Source: Shewanella sp. GD04112 (lineage in GTDB: Bacteria > Pseudomonadota > Gammaproteobacteria > Enterobacterales > Shewanellaceae). From it: 64,000 bases of DNA. The notes beneath the pieces were generated by a model that had not been told where the DNA came from, did not search any database, and saw only the letters and a program-made list of their open reading frames with translations. Positions 44,811 to 54,716 of the stretch are shown here, in pieces (the stretch's first letter is position 1; each line of letters begins with the position of its first letter). The translations under genes were made by a program, and so were the position numbers. Location of the stretch: assembly GCF_029835735.1 (NCBI RefSeq), contig NZ_JAOEAL010000001.1, positions 2,418,001 to 2,482,000 on the forward strand, given 5' to 3'.

Positions 44811-46714
44811 TGACTCACACAATCAACAAACGAATGGCGACGCTTGCGCTGGCCATGGGACTTAGTGCGACCTGCTTGGGGGCAGGTAACCTATATGCCG
44901 CAGAGAGTGCGAAGGGCGCGGATGAAAACCGCATTACCGCAGCGACCTTTGCCAATCCGTTATTTCGAAATGGAGCCGATCCTTGGCTCGAATACCACAA
45001 TGGTAACTATTATCTCACCACCACCACGTGGACCTCTGAGCTGGTGATGCGTAAATCGCCCACCATTGCAGGGCTTGCCTATGCGCCAGCCCACAATATT
45101 TGGAGTGGCACAGATAAATCCAACTGCTGTAACTTTTGGGCGTTCGAATTCCACCCACTGCAAACTGCGCAGGGATTACGTTGGTATGTAATTTACACCT
45201 CGGGCGTGGCAGAAAACTTCGATGGCCAGCGTAACCATATCCTCGAGAGTGAAGGCAGCGACCCTATGGGGCCATACAAGTTTAAGGGCACACCAATGCC
45301 CGACCACTGGAATATCGACGGCAGCTATTTGGAGTATAAAGGCCAGTTATATTTCCTCTGGTCCGAATGGCATGGCCAAGATCAAGTCAACTTGATTGCC
45401 AAGATGAGCAACCCTTGGACCGTCGAGGGCGAACATAAGGTGATCACAGCGCCCATTCACGACTGGGAAAAATCAGGCTTAAACGTCAACGAAGGCCCTG
45501 AAATCATCCAGCATGAGGGCAGAACTTTCTTAGTTCACTCGGCAAGCTTTTGTAACACTGAGGATTATTCCTTGGCCGTGGTTGAACTCACCGGTGACGA
45601 TCCTATGGATCCCGCCGCATGGACTAAGTACGACAAGCCTTTCTTTAGCAAGGCCAATGGTGTCTATGGCCCTGGCCACCATGGTTTCTTCAAGTCTCCC
45701 GATGGGAAAGAAGATTGGCTCATTTACCATGGCAACTCCTCGGCCTCCGACGGCTGTAGTGGTACCCGTGCGGCACGTGCTCAACCCTTTACTTGGGATA
45801 ACGAAGGCTTGCCTAAATTTGGCGAACCAATGGCGGATAAAAAGCAGTTGCCAGTCCCAAGTGGCGAGTTTGGTCCGATAACCACCCAGGTGGAAGGCGT
45901 GAAATACCGCATCGTGAGCCGTGAAGTCGGTCAATGCCTAGTGACCAATGCCAAGGGGCAGGTCAGTGTCGGTAAGTGCGAGGATGACAACAGCCAATGG
46001 GTAATTGATCCGAGTAACGATGGCCTGTATCGCTTTGCTAATGTGGGTCAGGGAACCTTTTTAACTCAGGCTCAGTGCCAAGATGAGTCTTCAACGGCAC
46101 TGAATACTGCGCCTTGGGTCGCCTCCCGTTGTCAGCGTTGGTCGGTGGATTCGACTCGCGAGGGCTGGTTCCGTTTCGCAAACGATCGCTCCATCGGCAA
46201 TCTGCAGGTGAAAAACTGCAGTAAAAAGGCTGGCGCCGAGGTGATTGCCGGGGAAAACCGTGTCAGTGAATGCACCGATTGGCGGATTGAGCCAGTCTCA
46301 ACATTTGCCATAGTCAACGCCCATAGCGGCCGAGTGGTCAGCGCCGAACAATGTCAGCTTAAACCTAATGCCAATGTGGCTCAGTTTGAATACACCGGCG
46401 ATGCCTGTCAGCAGTGGCAAGCCATGCCGACAACCGATGGATTTTACCGTCTACAATCCATCCAACGTTCAAACAACAAGGCGCAACAATGCCTTGTGAC
46501 CAACGAAGGTAATCTGGAGCTAGGGGCTTGTACTGCAATCGACAGCGAGTTCCGTAGCGAGTTGATGCCTAATGGCTCATTAAGGCTAGTGTCCCGTAAG
46601 GGCGGTTCGTCGATGAAAGTGGCCAATGGCTCCTATGCCAATGGCGATAACATAGTGGAGGACGTGTGGAAAAACACCATTTCACAACAGTTCTATTTTA
46701 GAGAGGTGAAATAA
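44810..46714 (+). CDS. Secreted GH43 arabinofuranosidase with C-terminal ricin-like domain
   Basis: 634 residues. Signal peptide ending in NLYAAES; GH43 core about 45-350 with FRNGADPWLEYHNGNYY (Asp), HWNIDGSYLEYKG (Asp), NVNEGPEIIQHEG (Glu) and YGPGHHGFFKSPDGK. From about 365 to the end are repeats of the kind CLVTNAKGQVSVGKCEDDNSQWVIDP, CQRWSVDS and CLVTNEGNLELGACTAIDSEF, consistent with a ricin-type beta-trefoil carbohydrate-binding region. Overlaps the arabinanase gene by one base, so both are made together. Probably removes arabinose side chains or ends. Confidence 0.88.
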   Translation: MTHTINKRMATLALAMGLSATCLGAGNLYAAESAKGADENRITAATFANPLFRNGADPWLEYHNGNYYLTTTTWTSELVMRKSPTIAGLAYAPAHNIWSGTDKSNCCNFWAFEFHPLQTAQGLRWYVIYTSGVAENFDGQRNHILESEGSDPMGPYKFKGTPMPDHWNIDGSYLEYKGQLYFLWSEWHGQDQVNLIAKMSNPWTVEGEHKVITAPIHDWEKSGLNVNEGPEIIQHEGRTFLVHSASFCNTEDYSLAVVELTGDDPMDPAAWTKYDKPFFSKANGVYGPGHHGFFKSPDGKEDWLIYHGNSSASDGCSGTRAARAQPFTWDNEGLPKFGEPMADKKQLPVPSGEFGPITTQVEGVKYRIVSREVGQCLVTNAKGQVSVGKCEDDNSQWVIDPSNDGLYRFANVGQGTFLTQAQCQDESSTALNTAPWVASRCQRWSVDSTREGWFRFANDRSIGNLQVKNCSKKAGAEVIAGENRVSECTDWRIEPVSTFAIVNAHSGRVVSAEQCQLKPNANVAQFEYTGDACQQWQAMPTTDGFYRLQSIQRSNNKAQQCLVTNEGNLELGACTAIDSEFRSELMPNGSLRLVSRKGGSSMKVANGSYANGDNIVEDVWKNTISQQFYFREVK

Positions 46715-46830
46715 TTCATCCCTCTAAATAACTGAGCATCACCACGGCGGTGGCTAAACGCGTGCTTGTAATGTCGTTTAAGTTGAGGTCGCTTATCGGC
46801 ATCTTGGTTGAGCCTAGTTTGCTCGGCACC

Positions 46831-46867
46831 AGAGCAGTAGTTGTGCTTGCAACTGCTGCTCTTTTTT
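46831..46867 (+). terminator. Terminator of the arabinanase-GH43 unit
   Basis: Thirteen-base-pair stem AGAGCAGTAGTTG / CAACTGCTGCTCT (one mismatch) with a short loop, then a T run. Lies between converging genes, about 120 bases past the GH43 stop. Confidence 0.85.
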
Positions 46868-46893
46868 ATTCAGGCTCTTTTATACCATAGTTT

Positions 46894-47649
46894 TTATCCC
46901 ACCAAGGCCTGCCACAGTAAGCGTATCGCCAGCAGTGTCAGCACCCAATTAAAGGCGACGCCGAAATGTTTATCCGTCACCCGCGCTAACATCTTAAAGC
47001 CAAGCCAGGTTCCCAAGGCGCCGCTTAAAATCATGCAGAGCAGCAGCGGCCACCACGGCAGGATAGGACTATCCAGCCCCTCAAAAACGATAATTTTGAC
47101 GCCATGTTGCAGGGACATCGCCATCGCAAAGGTTGCGACAGTGCGAAAACGGTCAACCTCTAATTGTTTGATAAAGGCCGCCACTAAGGGGCCTGTCGCG
47201 CCAACAAATAACGAAATAAAGGTTGTGACAGCACCGGCAATAATGGTTCCGACTGTTCCCAGCACCACTCGGGGGATTTTGGGTCCCCAGCAGGAGTACA
47301 AAATAAACAGGGCGATGGTGAGGTACATGACCTTTGGCGGCAATGCGACTAACACTAAGCTCCCCAAGGCGGCACCAACGAGCGCGCCGGGTAAGAAGCG
47401 ACTGATAAGCCACCACTGCACATGCTGCCAACCTAATAGTGCGCGGCCCAGATTCGAGCCCAATTGCACCACGCCGTGGAGAGGAATAATCACTTGTGGC
47501 GGAAGGACTTGCGCCATCACGCCTAATAACATTACGCCACCACCAATCCCGAAGCAGGCGGTAAAAAACGAAGTAAACGCCGCAGTCATTGTCAGCAGGG
47601 CAAAGATATCGATAGGGATCAGCGTAAAATCGAACCAAGCGGTATGCAT
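46894..47649 (-). CDS. TauE/SafE-family anion permease
   Basis: About 252 residues with eight hydrophobic segments and two related halves typical of TauE/SafE: FFTACFGIGGGVMLLGVMAQVLPPQVIIPLHGVVQLGSNLGRALLGWQ and TFISLFVGATGPLVAAFIKQLEVDRFRTVATFAMAM. Members export sulfite, sulfoacetate or other organic anions; the substrate here is unknown and nothing ties it to arabinan. ATG 47649 is used; TTG 47655 would add two residues. Confidence 0.85.
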   Translation of the reverse strand: MHTAWFDFTLIPIDIFALLTMTAAFTSFFTACFGIGGGVMLLGVMAQVLPPQVIIPLHGVVQLGSNLGRALLGWQHVQWWLISRFLPGALVGAALGSLVLVALPPKVMYLTIALFILYSCWGPKIPRVVLGTVGTIIAGAVTTFISLFVGATGPLVAAFIKQLEVDRFRTVATFAMAMSLQHGVKIIVFEGLDSPILPWWPLLLCMILSGALGTWLGFKMLARVTDKHFGVAFNWVLTLLAIRLLWQALVG

Positions 47650-47776
47650 AGTCAATATTTGAGGAAGAGTGGGAGCATAAAACTAGCAAAGCTTGACCAG
47701 AGACAAAAGCAGTTTGATGGCCAGCAAGTACGTAAGCACGGCTAAGGCTTTTGCTATGCATTTAAATTAAAAGCAT

Positions 47777-47806
47777 AAAAAAGCTAATCCACAGGATTAG
47801 CTTTTT
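47777..47806 (-). terminator. Terminator of the TonB-dependent receptor gene
   Basis: AAAAAGCTAATCC / GGATTAGCTTTTT stem with an ACA loop; a T run follows on the minus strand. Confidence 0.9.
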
Positions 47807-47828
47807 CGGTTTAAACAACAGTGGTCAA

Positions 47829-50666
47829 TTAGAAGGAGTAACGCGCACCCAATGCAAAAGTACGAGTATAGATACTGTTCGTACGGTTATAGAGTACTGA
47901 GTCCTCGTAGTATTCTTGATAGATATCATCAAGAATATTTGTCGCATCGAAGGTTAATACAAACTCATCACTGATGTTGTAGCTGAACTGGAAGTCAAGT
48001 GACTGCTCAGGTTTACGGTAAATACCGCGTGGCATTGCAAAGCTACCTGCATCATACGCACTTAAGAATTTATCACGCCAAGTGTATGATAAACGCGCGC
48101 TGTAATCGTCTTTATCGTAAATCAATACCGCACTCATAGAAGTATCAGACACACCGAATAGTTCACGAGTTGTAGTACCAATTTGCTCACCACTCTCAGA
48201 GTCAAACTCAGGAATGTCTTGGCTTGAATCTAAGAAGGTTGCACTGACTTGAGTACCTAAGCCATCTAAGTAACTAGGCATATTCTCTGGGAAATATACA
48301 GTACCTAGCTCAAATCCTGTCAGCTTTCCGTTTGAAGCGTTTTCTGGACGGCTTAAAATATATTTTTTGGTTTCGCCGTCAACTTCACGGGTAATAGTAG
48401 AAGAAGAGTTAAATACGAAACCTTCAATATCACGACGGAAATAAGTACCGAATATGGAAGATCCTTCACCAAAGTAATATTCCAATGAGAAATCATAGTT
48501 TTGTGAAGTAGTAGGTTCTAACTTAGAGTTACCACTTGAAGCTTGACCGAACCCAAGCTTTGTTAAGTCCTCTGTATAAGAAATCGCAGTGGTTAAATCG
48601 CCAAAGGCGGGACGACGAATCGTTTCAGTGTAGGCAAAACGTGCAACCAAGTCGTCAGTTAACCAGAAGCGTACCATTAAGCTTGGTAATAACTCCGCAC
48701 TTCCATTGGTATCTGTGTCATGAACGAGATAGTATCGAATGTCATCAACAACATCCTCTGCAGCATATTTTTTGCGTTCCCAGAAATCCATATCTGCATC
48801 GGCTTTCTCATAGCGAAGGCCGATTTGACCATCAACTTGCTTACCCCATAACTCGGTTTCAAAATCACTTTGAATATATGCAGCATATGACTTTTCGGTG
48901 ATGTCATAGTTGGTATACATGGCAAGGGCTTGCTCATCGGCGTTATACATAGCTTCAATAGCTGAGCGATTAGCATATAAATAATTACCATCGGCAATCG
49001 CCCAACTTGTCGGCACATTACCACGGCCATCAAAGAAGCCGGAGGTTACGGTGAACATGTTAGGGTCAAGATCGCTAAATAACACGTTGGTGTTTAAGGA
49101 ACCGGCATCGTAAAGTCCGTGTTTCGCACCACGTTGTTCTGCACGAATACCAAATTTCATCTTAGTAAATATGCCGTAGTCGAGGAAATAGTCACCATCG
49201 AATGTCCAAGTAACTGAATCACCTTCGTCCTTAGCGCCACTATCGTATAATTGAGCCGTTTGCCATAGGGCATATTGAGTTAAATCAGACTCATTAATAT
49301 CTGTATCTGGATTATCTAAATAAACCCAACTAGGTACACCACCACTTTTGTTGTTATAGTCAACATCAACACCGTAGAAAGTCTTAGTGCTATTCGCGCT
49401 TACACCGCGCATCGCCAGAAATTGTGATTCATAGGTACTGGTTTGATAGACCACTTCAGACTTTAAGGTCAAATTATCAAAGTCCCACTTACCTCCTAAG
49501 GCAAATACATAACTATCTGTTTTGTTATGGCTATGGTCTGAACTGCTAAATCCGTCAACGTTATAGGCAGTTCGCGATTTTACCACGTTGGTACCATCAT
49601 AAACTTCAATACCATCTTGAATCACTTGGCTCCAGTTAGCGGATGAATCTACGTTACTAAAGAGCATAGAGTTGAAGTTATCATTACGATAACCGTTATA
49701 GAATGCTTCAAAAAGATATTCGGAAGTGTCAGTTGGCGCCCATTGCAATGATAGGTTCAGTGCTGGACGTTCACGCTCACCGTTATTCATATTTTGGAAT
49801 ACGGCGTCGCGCATGAGCAGATATTCCTGACCGTTGATTAATGCCCCTTCACTGGTATCTAAACCATGGGCTAGGCCACGCTTCCAATAAGTATCAGGGA
49901 TTTGGACACCAGTTTCAGCGTAATAGGGCATTGATGCGCCAGGTGCAACCACTTGATCATTATAGTTGGTGCGGATATAGGAGACGTTAACTAATGCGCC
50001 GACTTCACCGATGCTGGTATCCCAGCGGTCGCTAATTAAGGCGCTGAAATTGGGATCGATAGTGTCAGGCTGATCAGAGTAAATCCCTTTGGCTGCTACC
50101 GAAATTTTTTCTTCTTGGAAATCAAAAGGTCTATGGGTACGAATGTCAATTTGACCCGCGATACCGCTGGCGACTTGAGAAGAAGAGCGGGTTTTAAAGA
50201 CTTCAACACTGCCGAGTAATGCCGCAGGTACGTCAGCAATAGCGACTTCACGACCTGCTGCAGTGAAAACTTGACGGCCGTTAACTGTAGTGGTTACGTC
50301 GGTTAAACCACGAATACTCACGGTATTGGCTTCACCTGATGCACGGTCAGTCACTTGAACACCCGTTACCCGTTGCAAGGCTTCAACCACGTTATTATCT
50401 GGGAACTTACCGATATCTTCGGCAATAATGGCATCGACAACTTGAATGTTTTGGCGTTTAAGTTCTACCGCTTTATTTAAACTACCACGGATCCCCTGAA
50501 CCTGAATGATCTCCATCTCTTCGTTATTTTGCGCTTTACCGCCAGAAGAGGGGCGTGACGTTTCTTCCGTCTGAGGCGGTTGTGTCGCTTCAGCTTCTGC
50601 CGCATACGTCGCTTGACTAGCAAGAGCAAGCAGAATAGCACTTGCCAAATAAGTCTGTTTAAACAT
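47829..50666 (-). CDS. TonB-dependent receptor (arabino-oligosaccharide uptake, inferred)
   Basis: 945-residue outer-membrane receptor. Signal peptide MFKQTYLASAILLALASQATYA; TonB-box region EMEIIQVQGIRGSL; plug domain (about 70-190: EDIGKFPDNNVVEALQRVTGVQVTDRASGEANTVSIRGL, VEVFKTRSSSQVASGIAGQIDIRTHRPFDF); then a long beta-barrel ending in an aromatic C-terminus (TFALGARYSF). It belongs to the large carbohydrate-type class seen in Xanthomonas/Caulobacter. Divergent from an arabinan-degrading lipoprotein and preceded at a distance by an AraR-type site, so substrate is probably arabino-oligosaccharide; this is not proven by sequence. Confidence 0.92.
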   Translation of the reverse strand: MFKQTYLASAILLALASQATYAAEAEATQPPQTEETSRPSSGGKAQNNEEMEIIQVQGIRGSLNKAVELKRQNIQVVDAIIAEDIGKFPDNNVVEALQRVTGVQVTDRASGEANTVSIRGLTDVTTTVNGRQVFTAAGREVAIADVPAALLGSVEVFKTRSSSQVASGIAGQIDIRTHRPFDFQEEKISVAAKGIYSDQPDTIDPNFSALISDRWDTSIGEVGALVNVSYIRTNYNDQVVAPGASMPYYAETGVQIPDTYWKRGLAHGLDTSEGALINGQEYLLMRDAVFQNMNNGERERPALNLSLQWAPTDTSEYLFEAFYNGYRNDNFNSMLFSNVDSSANWSQVIQDGIEVYDGTNVVKSRTAYNVDGFSSSDHSHNKTDSYVFALGGKWDFDNLTLKSEVVYQTSTYESQFLAMRGVSANSTKTFYGVDVDYNNKSGGVPSWVYLDNPDTDINESDLTQYALWQTAQLYDSGAKDEGDSVTWTFDGDYFLDYGIFTKMKFGIRAEQRGAKHGLYDAGSLNTNVLFSDLDPNMFTVTSGFFDGRGNVPTSWAIADGNYLYANRSAIEAMYNADEQALAMYTNYDITEKSYAAYIQSDFETELWGKQVDGQIGLRYEKADADMDFWERKKYAAEDVVDDIRYYLVHDTDTNGSAELLPSLMVRFWLTDDLVARFAYTETIRRPAFGDLTTAISYTEDLTKLGFGQASSGNSKLEPTTSQNYDFSLEYYFGEGSSIFGTYFRRDIEGFVFNSSSTITREVDGETKKYILSRPENASNGKLTGFELGTVYFPENMPSYLDGLGTQVSATFLDSSQDIPEFDSESGEQIGTTTRELFGVSDTSMSAVLIYDKDDYSARLSYTWRDKFLSAYDAGSFAMPRGIYRKPEQSLDFQFSYNISDEFVLTFDATNILDDIYQEYYEDSVLYNRTNSIYTRTFALGARYSF

Positions 50667-50884
50667 CTAGTTAATCTCCGGTAGTTTTATTATTTGATCC
50701 GGTAGCCTAAGACACCATCTGACGTCCCGGTCTTTTTTATTCCACTTCAGAGTCACGGACATCCCCACAGTGTCCCTGAAAATTTAGAATTTTGTTGCCT
50801 ATTTTGTAGCGTATAGTGCACCGCGTTAAACCAATTTCGCTTCAACGGGTGAGGTTAAGAATTTATCAGAACTGTTAAAATAAT

Positions 50885-50897
50885 ATTGTATGACTAT
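50885..50897 (+). promoter_or_regulatory. AraR-type operator upstream of the TonB receptor
   Basis: ATTGTATGACTAT with core TTGTATGACTA, fitting TnGTnnnACnA. It lies 219 bases upstream of the receptor ATG, on the divergent side. Confidence 0.6.
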
Positions 50898-51159
50898 TTG
50901 CATGTCAACTCACTGTTTGACGCAATAGGAAAGCAAGATCACATTTCGCTAAAATGCGACGAAAAGATGCATAAACACTATCAACATGAAATTAAACGAG
51001 TTTATTGAATGGCGTTAAGGTTTGGCGACTAAAGCATTGTCTTGATTGAATAGGTTAGACTGGTCAAGCAAGCTGACCTTAACGTCAAATGTTTTGCAAA
51101 ATCTCACAAATCTCTGTCACAAGATATTTACTTCTATCCCCATAATGCTAATGTAACTT

Positions 51160-51187
51160 TAGTGTTACAGTAGTATTGTATTACTTT
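51160..51187 (+). promoter_or_regulatory. Tandem AraR-type operators before the GH43 lipoprotein gene
   Basis: TAGTGTTACAG (51160-51170) and ATTGTATTACTTT (51175-51187) are near-matches to the operator motif, centres about 16 bases apart and 66 bases before the ATG. Confidence 0.55.
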
Positions 51188-51252
51188 TACATTTGATACA
51201 TTGATACACGCTAACCTAATTATCAAACACAACAATAAAAGGAACGACGCTC

Positions 51253-54200
51253 ATGGTGCTTAAACGCTCATTCGTGTCAGCAAGCTTGATCATGGCACTA
51301 GCCTCCTGTGGTGGGGACGACAGCAGCTATAGTGCAGACGACACAAATACCTTTACACTTCCTCCCCCTATGACATCGGCGGATCCGATAATTGCAGGTG
51401 AGGTGAGCTACAAAAATGCAGTGGTTCATGATCCTTCCATCATTAAAGATACCGATGGCACCTATTATGTTTTCGGCTCCCACCTCGCGGTGGCCAGTTC
51501 TACTGATTTAATGAACTGGACACAAATTGCCTCAGATGGTGCAGCCGAGAGCAGCCTGTTCAATACCTATGAGTCAGAAATCGCGGAAGGCACCGCATGG
51601 ACGGGTGGCTTTGTTGGCTCGTGGGCACCGGATGTGATAAAGCTTGCCGACGGTAAGTACCATTTCTATTACGACTTCTGTGGCGGCCCCGATAAGATTG
51701 ATTGCGTATCGCGCTCCTATCTGGGGATGGCCACCTCTGACAATATTTTAGGCCCTTATGTTAACCAAGGCTTGATCCTGAAATCAGGTCAAGAGGGGGC
51801 TGAAAACCCTGGCGCAAACGGTCAAATTTACGATGGCTTTGTCGACCCTAACGCTATCGATCCCGCCGTGTTTTACGATAAAGATGGCGGCCTGTGGATG
51901 ACCTATGGTTCCTATTCCGGCGGGATCTGGGTGATGCAGTTAGATCCAGCAACGGGTAAACCGTTAGCGGATCAGGGCTATGGCACTAAGATCATGGGCG
52001 GCAATTATAGTGCGATTGAAGGGTCTTATGTTATCTATAGCCCAGAATCTGAATACTACTATATGTTTACCTCCTTTGGCGGCTTCGCCCAGAAAGACGG
52101 TTACAACATTCGTATCTCTCGCGCTAAAAATCCTAACGGTCCCTATGTGGATGCTGCGGGTCTGGACATGATTGGCGCAACGGCCGCAGGCAATATCGCC
52201 GACTATGGTGTCAAACTGATGGGCGGTTTCCAATTTGTGGCCCACCCGGGCGATGTGGGTCATGATCACGGTTACCTGTCACCCGGCCACAACTCCGCTT
52301 TTTATGATGCACAAACGGGCAAATACTTCTTAGTATTCCATACGCGCTTCCCCGATACCGACGAAGGTCACAGCGTGCGCGTGCATGAACTATTTCTCAA
52401 CAGCGATGGTTGGCTAGTTGCCTCACCACATCGTTATGCACCGATCAACGGCGATAACATTGTCGATGAAATCGATGTTACTGGTGATTATCAATTTATT
52501 AATCACGCAAAAAATATTAATACCGCGGCACACAAATCAGTCCATGTGAAGTTATCCCGTACTTGGACCAATAAAGGCACTGTCTCCGGCGATGTGACTG
52601 GTAGTTACCAACAGGGCGATGACAACCAAATCACCTTAATACTAGACAATTTAGGCACTTTTGAAGGCGTACTCGCCTGGCAATGGGATCCTGAGCAAAA
52701 CAAACTCATGCCAACCTTTAGCGCCATTTCTAATGATGGGGTGAGTATTTGGGGCGTGAAGCTCACCGATAAAACCACTGAGGAAATTTTATCGGCATCG
52801 GCAAATGGCATTAGCCTGCCGACCGAAGTCACCGAAGGCACGCTCGCCTTACCGACACAAGGTACCCGTGGGTCAACTATCGAGTGGAAATCGAGCGACG
52901 AGTCAGTAATCAGAACCGATGGCACCATTATCCGACCCAACGTTGGCGAGGGCGATAAGGTCGTGACCTTAACCGCGACAATTATGGTCAACGGTAAGAA
53001 GGTGACTAAAACCTTCCAAATTACCGTATTTGCCCATAAAACCTATAACCGTATTGCCCACTACAGCTTCGAGAATAACCTCAAGGATTCCCTAGGCTTA
53101 TTTGGTGATGGTCAACCCACTGGCGATAGGATCTTCAAAGCGGGTGATGCCATTGGTTACGCCACAGGCTTTGAAGGACAAGCCCTATCATTAGATGGTG
53201 CCCACGGGGTGTTACTGCCATCGGGCATTATCTCCAGCTACGAGTACACAGTGTCTTTCTGGGCAAGTCCTGTGGTTATCACAGGATTTACCACGGCATT
53301 CTTCGGCGCAGTTAACGAGCAAACCGCTGAAGATGGTAGCAAGTTCTCCAATACCTGGGTCAGCTTGCTGCCACAGGGCTGGGACGGTAATACCATGTTC
53401 TGGAGCCATAATATCGATACCAGTGGCAGCTCAGTACTGGAGACCTGGTTTGATGGTGTAACGGGTGAGCGCATCGCTGAAAACACTTGGTCGCATCTGG
53501 CGTTCTCCGTCAATAAAGGGCTCGTTAAAGTCTTTATCAACGGGGTTGAGCGCTTTAGCAGCGGTAACCTTGCCAACTACTTTACGGGGGCTCAGGGCGT
53601 TTTCGGTCTTGGGGTTAACTACTGGGATGTTCCATACAACGGCCTTATCGATGAGCTAAAAGTATATGAAGCGGCATTAACGGCTGAAGAAGTCAAAGCC
53701 CTCGATATCGACAAGTTAGCCGATAGTGAACTCTTGTCCTCAGCAACGGCCATTCTGGAGCTAGGCGACTTATCGGCGGTGCGTGAAAACATCGAACTGC
53801 CAGTAACGGGTCCTTATGCTTCGGCCATTTCATGGGAATCGTCAGATCCAACGACTATTGATACTCATGGTGGCGTAACGCAACCTGTTCGTGGTGAAGA
53901 AGACAAGGTTGTCACCTTAACGGCGACCTTAAAACTGGGTAATGCGACCCAAACCAAAGTCTTCACGGCAACCGTTAAAGCTAAGAATCCGCCAACACCG
54001 GTCGCAATCTATAGTTTTGAAGACAATCTTAACGACAGTACCGCTAACTTCGGCGCGGGCACTGTAGTGGGTAACCTGATTGGCGTTGAAGGCGGTAAAA
54101 TCAGCTATGTGGATGGCGCGGTAGGCAAGGCGGCGGTCTTTGATGGTGCCTCTGGTATTGTATTGCCGAATAACCTTATCAAAGACTACACCTATTCAGT

Positions 54201-54618
54201 GTCAATGTGGCTCAACCCTGAGCAGCTGAATAAGTACACTACAGCCTTGTTTGGTTATGCGACGGATTCCAGCTGGACCAGCGTCTTACCAGGCGGTCAA
54301 AATGATTATGAGCGCATGGTGTTATGGTCAGGCACAGCATGGTACGACGGTAGAACTGGTTTTGTGATGCCAAAATCCCAATGGACGCACCTTGCGTACA
54401 CAGTGAATGGCGGCGAGGTGAAGGTCTATATCAATGGTGAATTGAAGTTTACCGGCGCGAACTTCCCGAACATATTCTCAGTACCGACCACTAAGTTTGC
54501 GGTCGGGGTTAACTTCTGGGATGTGCCTTTCAAAGGGGCAATCGATGAAATCAAGTTCTATGACGAAGCGATTACTGAACAAGATGTGGCTGATTTATTT
54601 GGCGAATCTAATCAATAA
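51253..54618 (+). CDS. Multidomain GH43 arabinan-degrading lipoprotein (GH43 + Ig + LamG + Ig + LamG)
   Basis: 1121 residues. Lipobox IMALASC with Cys19, so a lipoprotein. GH43 catalytic module about 50-400: VVHDPSIIKDTDG (Asp), SWAPDVIKLADGKYHFYYDFC, AIDPAVFYDKDGG (Asp), AIEGSYVIYSPES (Glu), and LSPGHNSAF. A small beta-sandwich (about 410-510) follows as in AbnB-type arabinanases. Then two consecutive copies of a pair: an atrophied bacterial Ig-like domain (IEWKSSDESVIRTDGTI; ISWESSDPTTIDTHGGV) and a LamG-type jelly roll ending in LKVYEAALTAEEV / IKFYDEAITEQDV. Likely anchored at the cell surface to start arabinan attack. AAGGA lies before the ATG. Confidence 0.9.
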   Translation: MVLKRSFVSASLIMALASCGGDDSSYSADDTNTFTLPPPMTSADPIIAGEVSYKNAVVHDPSIIKDTDGTYYVFGSHLAVASSTDLMNWTQIASDGAAESSLFNTYESEIAEGTAWTGGFVGSWAPDVIKLADGKYHFYYDFCGGPDKIDCVSRSYLGMATSDNILGPYVNQGLILKSGQEGAENPGANGQIYDGFVDPNAIDPAVFYDKDGGLWMTYGSYSGGIWVMQLDPATGKPLADQGYGTKIMGGNYSAIEGSYVIYSPESEYYYMFTSFGGFAQKDGYNIRISRAKNPNGPYVDAAGLDMIGATAAGNIADYGVKLMGGFQFVAHPGDVGHDHGYLSPGHNSAFYDAQTGKYFLVFHTRFPDTDEGHSVRVHELFLNSDGWLVASPHRYAPINGDNIVDEIDVTGDYQFINHAKNINTAAHKSVHVKLSRTWTNKGTVSGDVTGSYQQGDDNQITLILDNLGTFEGVLAWQWDPEQNKLMPTFSAISNDGVSIWGVKLTDKTTEEILSASANGISLPTEVTEGTLALPTQGTRGSTIEWKSSDESVIRTDGTIIRPNVGEGDKVVTLTATIMVNGKKVTKTFQITVFAHKTYNRIAHYSFENNLKDSLGLFGDGQPTGDRIFKAGDAIGYATGFEGQALSLDGAHGVLLPSGIISSYEYTVSFWASPVVITGFTTAFFGAVNEQTAEDGSKFSNTWVSLLPQGWDGNTMFWSHNIDTSGSSVLETWFDGVTGERIAENTWSHLAFSVNKGLVKVFINGVERFSSGNLANYFTGAQGVFGLGVNYWDVPYNGLIDELKVYEAALTAEEVKALDIDKLADSELLSSATAILELGDLSAVRENIELPVTGPYASAISWESSDPTTIDTHGGVTQPVRGEEDKVVTLTATLKLGNATQTKVFTATVKAKNPPTPVAIYSFEDNLNDSTANFGAGTVVGNLIGVEGGKISYVDGAVGKAAVFDGASGIVLPNNLIKDYTYSVSMWLNPEQLNKYTTALFGYATDSSWTSVLPGGQNDYERMVLWSGTAWYDGRTGFVMPKSQWTHLAYTVNGGEVKVYINGELKFTGANFPNIFSVPTTKFAVGVNFWDVPFKGAIDEIKFYDEAITEQDVADLFGESNQ

Positions 54619-54641
54619 TCTAGATTAGCTGTCTATACTGA

Positions 54642-54666
54642 AAGCACCCATTCGGGTGCTTTTTTA
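54642..54666 (+). terminator. Terminator of the GH43 lipoprotein gene
   Basis: AAGCACCC / GGGTGCTT stem with an ATTC loop and a T tail. Confidence 0.92.
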
Positions 54667-54716
54667 TTGTCTGCAACATTGCAATTGAGTTTGGTTATCC
54701 GCGACTAAGGAATTTG

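Larger units (their letters stand above)
50667..51252. other. Divergent regulatory region, TonB receptor / GH43 lipoprotein (586 bp)
   Basis: No coding sequence seen. It contains AraR-type sites at 50885-50897 and 51160-51187 (separate entries) and is AT-rich in its right half. An inverted repeat GTAAC (51153) / GTTAC overlaps the right-hand operator group. Confidence 0.55.

Noticed and set aside
46841..47662. 273-residue plus-strand frame opposite the TauE/SafE gene
   Set aside because: Composition is Pro/Thr/Asn-rich and unnatural; the minus strand encodes a clear eight-helix permease in the same DNA.
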